A stretch of 64,000 nucleotides of DNA from positions 155,789,915 to 155,853,914 of the forward strand of contig OZ010791.1 of assembly GCA_963932465.1 (NCBI GenBank), in the 5' to 3' direction. The notes beneath the pieces were generated by a model. It was given only the letters and a program-made list of their open reading frames with translations, did not search any database and was not told the origin of the DNA. Below are positions 1-11,112 of the stretch, piece after piece. Source of the DNA: Maratus speciosus (lineage: Eukaryota > Arthropoda > Arachnida > Araneae > Salticidae). Both the position numbers and the translations under genes were made by a program. Position 1 is the stretch's first letter. Each line of letters opens with the position of its first letter.

Positions 1-1200
1 ATATTGCACTTTTTATTAAGTTGAAATGGCAATAAAATAATGATAAATCGTCTGAGGTAACCTCCCATTTCAAATTTTCTCTTCTCCCCCCCCCCCCTCT
101 CCTCCAGCACACTATTTTTTGGCCATTTAAAATTCATTGTTGCCTTGGAGAAAAGATCAGTTAAAATTGTGTCTGAAATGTTAGCTATCCCTTCGCTTAT
201 CGCTTATCCATAACAGTGCATAAAGTTTATTGTTTTGCTCTATCTGTTGATTTTCAAATGACAAATAAATAGTTTACCATAAAAAAAGAAAAGGAAAGAA
301 ATAGAATGAAAGGTAAGAAAAAAAAATCAGGATTAACCTGTTGTGCACACGCAATTCTTTACATAAAAAAAAAAAAAAATTAGGTTCTATTTATTACTTT
401 GAAGTAACTATAAGTAAAGGACCAAATATTCAAATTCCCCCCCCCCCCCGAAAAAAAAGAAAAGCTTGTTTTTGTTTCATCCCCACAAAGGTTTAATTTT
501 TTGGTTTGTTTTTTTCTATTTGTTAATTGATAAATTTAACTATTTAAATCTACAGCCCTCACTATCATACACAGTTTGAAAATTTCTCTAGTGATTTTAT
601 TTGTTACTTTGAAGTAACAAAAGATAGTCATTCAATATTCCTTCTCCCCAACCTCCTCTTAAGAGTTTCATCTCGCATTAAAAAGGCAATTTCTAAACAT
701 CCTGGTTGGGGGTGTAATAGATTTTTTTTTCTTCCTCTGGTTTGGCCTATTTTCACTCGACTTTGGGGACTGTTTCTGCAGAATGATTTGGTATTAAATT
801 AATTATATAAGTTCATGGCAGAGAATATAGTAATTTTCTGCCACAGGTATTTTTTAAAATCTGTGTTTATATACATCAAAATACACTGAAACTGCATTAA
901 TTCATCATCCCCATAAATTCATCTTTATATGTAATCAAATATCTAGATTTATGAAGGTAAAGAGTTTTTGTTTAACAGGTATGTAATTAATAATACTCAA
1001 TTGAATGAAAATGTAGATTTTTGAGGGAATCAAATAATCAAAATTTTAGTCTATATCATCAAAAGTAATAAAGACCTTTGATAAAACACACTATAAGAGT
1101 TCGTAATACAATTTCTTTTGAAAATATTTCTTTTCATTTAGAACACATAATTGAAAATATTTCTTTAATTTAGGTAGGACTTATTCTAAAATACGCTAGT
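1..1200. other. AT-rich spacer with homopolymer runs
   Basis: There is no coding signal here. The stretch has runs of A, T and C, including a C run near 88-98 and another near 437-449. The only internal structure I see is the direct repeat pair annotated separately. Confidence 0.6.
386..650 (+). repeat. Direct repeat pair around a 16-bp palindrome
   Basis: Two segments of about 60 bp, starting near 386 and 593, share a TTTATT, TTACTTTGAAGTAA, A-rich, TTCAATATT order. The second copy contains the perfect palindrome GTTACTTTGAAGTAAC (603-618). The first has the 14-bp core at 394-407. Both are followed by a C-rich tract. This could be an old local duplication or two ends of a decayed element. 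Confidence 0.45.
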
Positions 1201-1380
1201 TTGTCTTTCGCCATTTCGGTTCAAAACGAAACACAAGATTACATTTGGCGTTAGAGCTGGCTGAACGTTCTCGCTTTCGCCAACTCGCCAAGGCTGGTGC
1301 TGAAAACGTGAGCTTTCCTGAAAAAGCATCCCGGCACCCGATCAGATGTAAAAAGTCGACACCTTTCAACTCGAATGTAA
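1200..1380. other. GC-richer unique patch of unknown nature
   Basis: A patch of clearly higher GC content with many CG dinucleotides. A short frame runs through it from 1245, but it continues into AT-rich DNA and matches no family I recognise. I see neither a convincing splice acceptor nor a donor. It could be a decayed repeat, an exon fragment or regulatory DNA. Confidence 0.3.
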
Positions 1381-1563
1381 GAAACTTAATTTATATTTTA
1401 ATAAATTATGGACAAATGACCTACGATTATATCAATAATATCATTTTTTTTCTGTATAAAAAATACATATACACTCAATCAATAATCAAATATGTGGATA
1501 TTTGAAAAATCACATTATTTGAAGACATTTCATTATATTTGAAATATATTCATGACTTTTGAA

Positions 1564-1650
1564 AAATGGAGTCAACCGAATCCGAAACAGGTTACCCGAC
1601 CCGGTCGGGTTTCGGGTAAAATCGGGTTAACTGACCAGATGTAGGATTCT
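1564..1650. repeat. Palindromic ACCCG/CGGGT-rich patch
   Basis: Contains ACCCGACCCGGTCGGGT followed by further GGGTTTCGGGT and CGGGTTAAC motifs. Dense short inverted motifs of this kind resemble the subterminal regions of hAT-type elements. I could not pair both ends of an element here, so the class is only a suggestion. Confidence 0.3.
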
Positions 1651-2418
1651 GCTTAAGATACGGTACTACTAATTTGTCATTGAACTCACACCTTAGAATT
1701 AATATTTCGGAAACTAATTATGGAAATACCCAGCTAATTTGTACGCACTACTAATTTACACAACTAATTTGTATATATACACTTGAAAAAAGAAATCTGG
1801 ATTTAAATAAGAATAATTGAACTTCAATCAGTAAATAATATATGCTCAAAAATAAACAGATGATATATGTAACTAGACCCTTAAATACAATAGCCTCAGG
1901 AGAGAAAAAAAGAAGCATTACTTTTTCTATTAGTATTATCCGTAGTAAGTTACCAGTATAAATGATTTCGGTGGAAGATCGGGGAATCAGATCAAGCATG
2001 AGAACGCACTAACTATGCATGAAATGCGGGATCAAAGGAACCCAAATCACGCAAATTGGATTCAGCGTCTAAATTAAATTTGGACAGAGATTCCGTTTGA
2101 TTAGAGGAAATGCTATGGAATATCGAAACTGATTAAGATGCAGCCTAAACGTTTGATTCTCGGTTATGGATAGAGAATTCTATAGTTATCAATAATATCT
2201 ACCACAAGTCATTGAGAAATTCGCAAGCCGGAAATTTTAAATTAATTTGATAAAATATTCGTCGAAACAATCACTTCAATGATAAGAATATTGATAATTT
2301 CAGAGCTATTATATATCTGCCAGAAGGTATTCATATAGTATAAATTTAATTTTACAAAGAAACAAACATCAAAGTGTTGTTAAGAAATATTCAAATTTCA
2401 ATGCAATGGAGGTAGATT
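1651..2418. other. AT-rich spacer
   Basis: I see no coding frame, tRNA or paired repeat in this stretch. The short minus-strand frame near its middle has AT-rich composition and no family resemblance. Confidence 0.5.
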
Positions 2419-3333
2419 TGGGCCATTTTCAAAATTCGCTTACATATGATGTCCCAGAGGAAAAAGAAGAAAATTCAAACCTACATTAATATTTAAAGTT
2501 TAATTTGAGCTATCCCATTAAATAATAAAGAAGACTATATTAAACATTTCTAGCATTTAAAAATCAGTAATTTTTGAGATGTATATCCGTATAAATAGAT
2601 TAGTGTCAAATCTGTTACCACACAAAATTACTGAAAATGTTCACCTTTAATTTTAAAAATCAACTCATTTGGAAGTGACTTAAGTCCTTAAACTTCAAAA
2701 CAGAATACTTATCAATGATACTTAACCCGGGAGAACTCGCTAGTGAGAATGCCCAATTGCTTTTCTTTTACTTTACATTCATATAATATCAACTTTTTTT
2801 GGTTGGCTTAGTACTTTTATTCACGAAATAGGTAAAAAAAATTGAAAAACATTTTGAAATTTTAATTAAAATGAAAAATGATTTAAATAAGAGTCTTAAA
2901 AAAGTACGACTGTGAGAGAAAATCTCATGCAGCGAGTTCTCCCGGGTTAAATTTAAAATTGAAATGAGACATTTATAGCCGTAAGTTTTGACCACCTAGA
3001 AATTTATACAAGAACTTTTTCTAATAATAACAATATATATTCATGTAAATTATTGAATTTTAAGAAAATCATATGTCTATTTCTTGTCTGAAAGAAAAAT
3101 AACAAGAGAATGGTGAAAAAGGGATATCAATTTTAAAATACATTTTCAAAAATGTGCGGTAACAGATTCGGTAACCGATCTGACACTAATCAGTTTATAC
3201 TGATTTATATAATAGAAATATTTAATATAGTCTTCTTCATATAACGCATAGCTCAAATTAAACTTTAAATATTAATGTATGTTTGAATTTTCCTCTGGGA
3301 CGGCATATGTAAGCAAATTTTGAAAATGACCCA
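2419..3333. repeat. Long inverted repeat with a MITE in its loop
   Basis: The left arm (about 2419-2645) reads from GGGCCATTTTCAAAATT into TTAGTGTCAAATCTGTTACC. The right arm (about 3130-3333) is its diverged reverse complement, ending TTTTGAAAATGACCC. Arms are about 200 bp with small indels. The loop holds the unrelated 221-bp element at 2726, so the inverted repeat is older than that insertion. It is probably a non-autonomous foldback or MITE; I could not identify its target duplication. Confidence 0.7.
2726..2946. mobile_element. 220-bp TTAA MITE, CCCGGG family, copy 1
   Basis: Terminal inverted repeats are CCCGGGAGAACTCGCT on both sides (16 bp, perfect), and the element is flanked by TTAA at 2722-2725 and 2947-2950. 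A TTAA duplication with termini beginning CCC is the hallmark of piggyBac-type non-autonomous elements (known biology). There is no coding capacity. A near-identical copy lies at 30138-30357, so the family moved relatively recently. It sits in the loop of an older inverted repeat. Confidence 0.88.
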
Positions 3334-3429
3334 TTTGTAAATAAACGTGGCAGGTTCTCACTTAAGGAAAATACAACGTAAAATTAGATTTATTAGTAAA
3401 GAATAATCAAAACACGCTGTTTTGCTTAA

Positions 3430-3859
3430 GCCTGTTCTTAACTGCTCTGCTCAACAGGCGCAAAATGTTTTGACATATTTACAAATTCATTTTTTAACGG
3501 AGAGATATAAAGCTGGAAAGCCTGGCCATGGAAGCGATTTGGAATTGAACTGTGTTTTCCATTTTTTTTATCAGTCAATTACCTATTGTGTTACAAGCGA
3601 TTTTGATCACGTGACAAACACGTTTTTCGGCCGCTCATGAGTGGTTATTCTACTTTCGCGCGGAAATTCGGTTCAAAATGCCCACTTTGACACTATTTTC
3701 TGAAAGATCTCTTGCGTTTGCAAAAAAAAAAAGGGGGGGGGGGAAACAGCTCGATTACATAGTTTCTGAACAACAACAACTGCTAGTTTCATGCATTTTC
3801 GAGCAAAAATAAATTAAAACTTATGTCATAAAGTTGCCCTTTGGGATTTGAAAACACCC
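3430..3859 (+). mobile_element. TTAA MITE family 1, copy 1 (complete)
   Basis: First of at least eight copies or fragments of one repeat in this window. It begins GCCTGTTCTTAACTG and ends TTTGAAAACACCC, flanked by TTAA at 3426-3429 and 3860-3863. The family's short imperfect termini read GGSTGTTCTYAA at each end. Hallmarks inside are CCTGGCCATGGAAGCGA, a TTCGCGCGGAAATTCGG block, and GTTTCTGAACAACAACA. It is about 430 bp and has no transposase. The TTAA target fits piggyBac or Kolobok; because the ends begin GG rather than CCC I cannot choose between them. Confidence 0.85.
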
Positions 3860-4149
3860 TTAAAGTTTTCAATGCTCAAACCTCGGCAGCATATAACACA
3901 AACAAAAAAAGTAGGTAGAAATTTATTTTTTCCTATCTCAATAAATAGAAGTAGATTTTACTCCACGTTCAAATACATAAACACAAGAGGAAGGGGGGGG
4001 GGGGGAATGGAGTTTTTAAAATTTATTAGATAATAAACTACATTTAAAGTGTTTGCAGTGAAATTATTTTATAAATTAATGTTCATTATTAAAAGTAACA
4101 TATTAAATTAACATGTATTTAGATTAATATAAATAATTTTACGGTAAAC

Positions 4150-4290
4150 TCATGTCGCCCAGTGGCGTGGTCGGTAGCAACAGCTGCTGCCACGGCGGGG
4201 TCCGGGTTCGAAACCTCGGGTAAGACATGGATATGAGTGTCCATCTGTAGTTATATAAATGTGTAATTGAAAAAAGAAATAAAAATTGTT
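4150..4290 (+). mobile_element. tRNA-derived SINE
   Basis: An RNA polymerase III promoter is visible: box A-like TGGCGTGGTCGG (4163-4174) and box B GGTTCGAAACC (4205-4215), spaced as in tRNA genes. The head does not fold as an intact tRNA. A short body and A-rich tail (about 4262-4290) follow. Its head is GC-rich against an AT-rich background. I could not fix a target duplication. It could also be a lone tRNA pseudogene, but the tail argues for a SINE. Confidence 0.7.
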
Positions 4291-4372
4291 GAGGTTTGTT
4301 GTTTCTGTGTATAATAAGGATCATTTGAGGCGAAAGCCATAGTTAATATAGGCCCCAATTTAGATTAAACAA

Positions 4373-4566
4373 TATGGTTAAAACCTCCTCCCCCTATAAC
4401 TTTTTCATACTTATTGTCTATACTAACAAGTATAAATAAAATCTTATTACAAGCCTTACTAACCATTTGAATTGTTTTGCATTGGTATAGACTTCAAAGC
4501 AAGGTTGTATTGGTTTTGAAGATGGTTTTATTTAAATCATAGAGGGGGAAAAACGGTTTTAACCAC
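4373..4566. mobile_element. Small hairpin MITE-like element
   Basis: The left end GGTTAAAACCTCC followed by CCCCCTAT and the right end ATAGAGGGGG followed by CGGTTTTAACC form an imperfect inverted pair about 190 bp apart, with further partial pairing inside. No coding frame and no clear target duplication are seen. Confidence 0.42.
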
Positions 4567-4569
4567 ACT

Positions 4570-5385
4570 GGTCAAAATATGTTTTCACAAATATGTCAAA
4601 TGATATGTCAAAACTCATTTTAACTGAGGCAAAAGATAAAATTTATTTTGTTAACTGATAAATTGAGTAAAACATTTGGAAAGGTGTCAAAATAACAAAC
4701 CTGGCATCATGTGATATTATTCAAAGCACTTCTGCCATCTTTAGTGGTTAAGTATAGGAAAAACTTGAAAGGAACAGGAAAGCGCCATGGCATCTGGTAA
4801 TAGGTTTAATATAGGATATGCAGTGCTGGATAGCATAGAGGATTGCCACAAAAAATAAGTGTTTATTCAGCATGGTATTCATTATTTTTATAAACACTTT
4901 TGTTAACATGCACCCACTTTGAGGTACATTCTAGAAATTTTATATACAAAACATTTTATTTTACATGTTCATCAAATGCATTTTAGCTCCCTAAACTCCT
5001 CCCCTGTTACTATTTCTTAAAAAAATTAAGATTCCCTTTTCCCCAATTTTGTGCAAAAAGCAGGTTTGAAAAAAAAAATCATGATTCCTTTTCTCTCAAT
5101 TTTGTGCAACACCACAAATAATTCTAAAAGATACCTTAGTCCAAAGAAAAAAAAAAAAAGTCATTTAAAACACATTTGATCTAACACATATAGAAAGTAA
5201 TTCCCAGAAACAGCTAAGTGAAAATCTCACTTTGCTTATCTTAAGCATCTCTCCGAGCCACGAAAAAACAGAGAGAGAATATGACAAAACTAATCAGCAT
5301 CCATTCACAATTACCTCAATCAGCAAACAAAATAATAAAAACCCCTTGTGAAGCTTTTTATTCTTCCATCATGGAGGAGGCCTAT
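4570..5385. other. Spacer, mostly unique
   Basis: AT-rich with short A and C runs and no recognisable repeat or coding frame. GC content rises toward the right end, where the homeodomain-site cluster begins. Confidence 0.5.
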
Positions 5386-5389
5386 GACA

Positions 5390-5475
5390 GCCTCTAATCC
5401 TGCCTCTCCACACATAGCTCAGCAAGCAGGATTAGCAGGAAAATAATCCGGGCCATCAAGTCGAGGATTAGGCCG
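5390..5475. promoter_or_regulatory. Cluster of K50-homeodomain (Bicoid/Otx-type) sites
   Basis: Four copies of the hexamer TAATCC/GGATTA lie within 76 bp: 5395-5400 (+), 5429-5434 (reverse), 5444-5449 (+) and 5465-5470 (reverse). Known biology: K50 homeodomain proteins (Otx, Pitx, Goosecoid, Bicoid) bind this hexamer, and clusters of it mark developmental enhancers. The block is locally GC-richer and not repeated in the window. The enhancer role is inference from density alone. Confidence 0.4.
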
Positions 5476-7858
5476 GACATTGCTTTTGTCGGACATGACT
5501 GAATCCTTGTTCTGCCACTCAACTACTTAATGACATTTCGTGCTCCAGAAAGAGTGAGAGAGGGATGGATGGATCCCGAAATGCTTTCCGTTCCGAATCG
5601 ATTTTTCGTTGGATTTGCAGGAGCACGTGCAATGGTTGCCTCCTGGGATGCTTGCTTGTTCGGTTCTGTGTTTGTGGATTTTATATTTGAATTGATTAGT
5701 TGTGGAGGTGACCCTTGTTAAGATATTGACTGGTCAAGTTATCTACACTGAAAGAGTAATAACATACACAGTCGAATGAATAACATACGGATGCTGCCAC
5801 TCGGATACGGTGCATCAACTTTAGCATTATCGGAAAAAATCGAAGCAATTCATATTACGCTTAAACTCCCATGTCGACGACGTCGAAATATCAGTTGATT
5901 ATCTTGCCCAATTTCTGGCCGGGGGGAGGGGTTCTCTATTATCGTGTTGTATGTATATTTTATACATACACCGGAAGCATCAAATCAATGGGGTTGCGTG
6001 GCGACACACTCATCAATGAATGAAGTATGCGGCCAAATTTTGTGAATATGCGTAAGGGCCTGAAGCAAAATCAGTTATGTAGCACTGTTATAGTTTATTT
6101 ATTGATTTGCGCCAAAATAGAACATTAAAAGTCTTTGTTTAGTTTTATAAAGTTCAAAATGTTCACCGTAAGATTCCAAATGGAATGCACAGCTGTAGAC
6201 GGTGGACAGATTGAGCATACTTGATTTTCTTTTAAAATAAACTATATATTCCTTACATGCGTTAGTTTTATTAATTAGTAAATGTGCGTCTGCCGTATAA
6301 TGCCACACTACAGCATGTAATTAGTGTCCTATTTAAGCTGGAGATTGGATCTTTTTAAAAAACGACATTTCAGAGCTTCTAATAAAGTTATATTTATGTG
6401 TAATTACCTTTGGTAATAAATACTTCATTGATGACTCGATAGAGTAGAAATAACACGATTTTAATGTCTGGAGTAAGGCATAAATTATATTTACAGGACA
6501 CGTACAAATTATACACAAGTTTTAAGAGGGAAACGGGACTTCTGCTGTAATTTATCGGCCGTCAATACTTCGACGATATCCGAGCTTGGCTGGGAACGTC
6601 TTACCAGACCAACTCGAAAGGTACTCTTCAGTGAATTTTAACATTCTGTTCTCAGGCTGGAGATGCAAATCACTAAGTCATCAAGTTTACTGTCTGTCAA
6701 GTTTTGCTAGCCTTGTTAATTCTCATGGAAAAGTGCTGCACACTTCCTGATGCGGTCGAGATGTTTTGGGAAGCGCAAACCACATCCACATTTACAAAAC
6801 ATCAATAATTTTATACTAAATCGAGGACTCTCTAACAACTTGTAAATGGCTTTCTTTTCGTATCTTGGTACAGTTTTCGATATAAGAACGCTAACTCCAC
6901 AGTTTACCGCTAACTAGTGATGTACGTGGTTTCATAGCCACTATACCTAGATAGCACAATCTGAAAGCATACTTAAAAGGTACAACTTATTATAAGAATT
7001 ACGGAATGCCGCGAACTTCTTTTTGAATGGCTGCATATAACTACATATTTTTACCAATACAACTATAAATGCTGAAATATATAGAGATGTGCTTTTTGAA
7101 CCTTGTGGAAGGTTGTTTAGGGCTGTAAAAGTTAATAAATATGTTTTAATTAAGGATAATATCCTTCCCCATCACGCTTCATAAAAAAACTGATAATCTT
7201 ACAAGTGAAAGAATCTAGCACACTAAGCGGAACGGACATCCTCCGGAATTAAATTCCAAAAACACGTGTGGGGCACTTAAGGAAGAAGGATTGCATCACT
7301 GCATCCACTCCTAGCTCTATTCAAAACCTATCGACACATTTTCATCGTAGAAAACATGGTGATAACACACCTTATTATTTTTGCTGTATATATATAAATG
7401 CAGAAAAAACTGTCACGCCAACTTTTCAGTACCTAAATTGTATCACATTTCCTATGTTGTTTAAATTTATTTTTCGTAGAAATGTGATATTTTGCATTTT
7501 GAAGATGCGTCGGGCATGATAAAATAAAGATATTCTGTCATATCTCTGAAATAATTTAAGTTAAATGAGATAAAACTGCTGCTTTAACTTTTTCCGATTG
7601 CGATTCAACTTTGTGTAAATGATAAATATTTTAAAGAACATGAAAAACTGTTTATTTATTTTTTCTTTCTTCCTCAGAAAAATGAAGTAGAGTTATGAAA
7701 TACTTGCAAGGTTATGTGAAAATTGGAAAGACACTGTGCTAAACAGAGGAATTTGACAATCAATTCAGAGGGAATGATTCAGTGGTGCCATGTTTATCTA
7801 CATAAGAAAAAATATAGTTATAATAATTTATAAATAGCATGGTAAATGGTTAAAATTT
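5476..7858. other. Largest unique-looking stretch, no gene called
   Basis: Sequence complexity is higher than in neighbouring spacers and I see no repeats. Several short frames exist, including one of 63 codons at 5530, but none shows codon structure, a splice context or a family match. The stretch could be intergenic or a large intron with regulatory DNA. Confidence 0.4.
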
Positions 7859-7867
7859 TAACTAGAT

Positions 7868-8883
7868 ATAGGTGTAAATTAGCGGTCGCCACTCGCCACG
7901 TGGCGATTAAAGTTGTAAAAGTCGCGATTAAAATATCGGCCATCGATCGCCACTATAGTCGCCACTCGCCAAGTGGCGATAAAAAATCTGTTATCGATCA
8001 CCAACTGAAATACAACTTTTTTTCATGGAAATATGCATCTCTACTTTGATTACATCTAATTAGCTAACTGATTAATTCTTTATCCTACCGGATGCAAACA
8101 GATTGCAGCGATTTAGCTGTATTTTCAATATTTCAGTTTTTCGCCATGCTCGCTCTTCAGTTGGATTATTTTTTCAAGAAATATAGTTTTATGCAAAATA
8201 TATTCATCAGCTTTGATTCCACATGTATTTCAAATAATTTATTCCTTTTTTTTTTTTCACTGGATGCAAATGCAAGTGGATTTTAACCCTTTCGGGTCTG
8301 GTTTACTACTAACAGTACATGTCTTTTCATCAAGTATTATTTTGTCTTAAAAAGGACTTTTGTTACTATCTGCACATAGTAATGATAGTATATGGCTATG
8401 CTTTTCTTATTATGAGTTCATTTATGTTTGGACATTTAATAATTTATTTCATACATATATTTCACTCTTTAAATTTAAAATATAGGTTACTTTTCTGAAC
8501 GAATCGTGTGGTAAAACACAAAAAACATTATAAAGTTGTAATATCTGTTAAACCCTGTTGTAATATGAGATTTTCCAAACGTCTCCAAAAACTCTTAACC
8601 TATTATCATATCAGTAAATCTATTTGGATAGCTGCGATTAAGATTATTAAAATAAAAGTAATTTTGTTCTCAAAATTGAAAAAAAAAAATGGACCCTAAA
8701 GGGTAAGGACATTACAATATCTTCAATGTGTTTGATCAGTTAGATTATTTTTCTGCAAGAGATACTGTTTAATCCTGCGAAATACACTCACCAGCTTAGA
8801 TTTCAACTGTATGTAATGTATATGGTATGTTAACACATTTAATTATTAACTAAAATCGAAATAGCATTTTATTGTGTTTTGTT

Positions 8884-8915
<32 letters not shown>

Positions 8916-9299
8916 GTATACACCTAGTTGTTGGAATTTAGATTTAGTTACTAACTTTTTATGTGAAGAAAGTAACAGTAATCTGATTGATAATTGTGTT
9001 TATGAACATTTACAAATAATCGAAAAATATGTTCTAAAAAAATTAATATGATAACAATTTTGTAGTTTTAAAGTAATTTTCTTGAGTTTCAACTGTGTCC
9101 CTATTCTTATCATGAGTAGTTGGCTGGTATAAAACTCTGATTTATAGAAAATATGTATATATACAACGATTATAGTTTTATCTAGATGCCAAGAAAGTTT
9201 GAAACATTATAGTGGCCACTAACTTTAAAAAGTGGCCACTAATGAAACTGAGTCTACCGGTCACTGACTACTAACTCAATTTCCCAGTTTTCACCTATA
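7868..9299 (+). mobile_element. 1.43-kb non-autonomous element with 8-9 bp TSD
   Basis: The left end ATAGGTGTAAATTAGC and the right end CCCAGTTTTCACCTATA are inverted over ATAGGTG. The flanks carry TAACTAGAT at 7859-7867 and 9300-9308, an 8-9 bp target duplication, so hAT is most likely. Near the left end are two tandem GTCGCCACTCGCCA motifs, and near the right end GTGGCCACTAA is repeated. There is no transposase. Shorter relatives lie near 40512, 42064, 45270 and 50779. A TTAA MITE is nested inside. Confidence 0.75.
8287..8703. mobile_element. TTAA MITE, CCCTTT family, nested
   Basis: The left end is CCCTTTCGGGTC after TTAA (8283-8286). The right end is GGACCCTAAAGGG followed by TAAGG, a decayed TTAA. 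About 12 bp of the termini are inverted with one mismatch. Termini beginning CCC and a TTAA target fit piggyBac-type MITEs. It lies inside the 1.43-kb hAT-like element and is therefore younger than it. It has no coding capacity. Confidence 0.6.
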
Positions 9300-9483
9300 T
9301 AACTAGATGTTTAATTATTCTCTTATAAAATATAAACCATTGATTTCACATTTATATTTGTTGGTACGAGTCAAGATGTCGAGCAGTGAGAAGATAGAAA
9401 AATTTACGTTCGTGACTATAGCTGTTCTGAAGTTAATGAGGTTGGACTGAGGTGGGCACCGTGTAAGACGAAAAATGGATTAC

Positions 9484-9514
<31 letters not shown>

Positions 9515-10169
9515 CCTTTTCATTAGCATTGTCAAATTATTTTTTAATTTATCGGAAACTCTTATTGAATAAACGATAAAATAAAATAAAAGAAAGAAAG
9601 TAACCTTGTATGATCACGTAAATCTTTTATTAAGAAAGATTGATTACCGTTTACCTTTGACAACTGTTGTTATCTAAGGACTCTTAAAAATCACAGACTG
9701 TGACGTAAGTGAAAAAGTTACAAAATAAAACACCATGATCATTACTGTATAGATAAGAATAAAAAATGTACATAAATAAACAAACAAAAAGTTGCATCCT
9801 GTGTAAAAAGGGAAACGTGACAGCCATGTTCAGGAAATAATTTTCTATAGAACATAATCAAATTATTGGAGATTATTTTTATCTGTCATTAATGTCTGCT
9901 TTTCGAAAACGAAAAGTTCGTGCTTTTTCAATACAATCGATATTTAACTTGCTTAAAATGAAGTAAACAATATTATTTAGCTAAGCAACTTTCGCGCTTT
10001 AAATCGCGCTTTTTTCGGGCTCTCAATACATTAATTAGACAAAAAAAAAAAAAAAAACATAATTAAGGCACTGGTCTAATAGAGTAGAAGAAATATCCGG
10101 CTTATAGCTTGTTTATATTGACATGAAAACATAGAATTGCTATAAAACTGATATCGAAAATACTTCTTT

Positions 10170-11112
10170 TTGATTTGAGGATAAACATAGATATCGATGA
10201 TACTGACGTTGGAAAGGACAAAGAAAAAGAAACATCGCATTTTTTTCATTATCTTGGCTTACTTTCTTTTATTTTTAAATAATTAAATTTGTGAAAAATA
10301 CAATTTGAAAGTGAGAAAATTTTGTAGAAAGGTATATTTATAAGACAAAAAAATATTGTGTGAAGGGTCTAGTTTTGAGATGAAAAGTTTTGTGAAAGGT
10401 AGTTTAAAGGACCTAAAATTTTCCTAAACAAATCCCTAGAAGTAATTACTTCTAAAGATTTTACAGATATTAAAATCTTTCTTTGGCTTATGCTGTATTA
10501 GTGCAGCCATAACGACAACGACTGTGTATTTAAAATACGAATTTGTAACTAAAATATTTTTAAATTTTAATAAAAGATGGAAACAATTTTTACAAACATT
10601 AAACATCATTGAACTAAAATCAATTTAAAATAAATTTGGCTAGCATAAAATAACAAGCAGAGCTAATATCATCAACTCAGATGCACCCAACAGAAATTTA
10701 ATAATCTATTCGCTACAATCTCCAGCGAGTTAAGTTAAAAGTTGAGAAAATATTTAGAATGTACATCTCTCTCTTATGAGAGCAAGTAAATCATTAGCGA
10801 GCAAACGGAATGCAAATAAATTTATTCCCAAATTACACATTCGAAAAATTTTAAAATGCAACTAATTTGAACACCGCCATAATGCAATAAATAGCTTAAG
10901 ATAAATTCCTTTAATAAATGAAAATGTAGCTGCTTTAAAGCTAGCTGATATCGAAGATGTCGATTGGAATTCGCAGAAAAGTGATGAGCAACTTCTATTT
11001 TTGAAAAGAGGGCGAACACGAATATCGATGATACTGAGGTTGGAAGGGACGAATAAAAAAAAAGGGGGAGGGGGAGATTGAATCAATTTCATTTCACTAG
11101 TTTGGCTTACCT
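10170..11112 (+). repeat. Direct repeat pair about 840 bp apart
   Basis: The block at about 10170-10265 (ATATCGATGATACTGACGTT, then GGAAAGGAC, ending TTGGCTTAC) recurs at about 11005-11112 (ATATCGATGATACTGAGGTT, then GGAAGGGAC, ending TTGGCTTAC). The copies are diverged and the sequence between them is unrelated. This may be two fragments of one dispersed repeat. Confidence 0.55.
10285..10430 (+). repeat. Short 33-bp minisatellite fragment
   Basis: About three diverged units built on AAAATTTTGTGAAGGGTC followed by TAGTTTTGAGATG. The same motif forms the array at 51903-52105 and resembles the internal units of the hAT5-like elements at 38992 and 61433. Confidence 0.5.

Noticed and set aside
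3422..3640. Recurring short frame containing QQAQNVLTYLQIHFLTERYK in several places
   Set aside because: It is the terminal part of the family 1 TTAA MITE, seen again at 51477 and 61531. Its recurrence reflects repeat copy number; frames are broken at different points and no transposase similarity is visible.
5530..5721. 63-codon frame with balanced composition beside the K50 cluster
   Set aside because: It has no acceptor, donor or family match. The local GC rise explains the openness. I treated the block as possible regulatory DNA instead.
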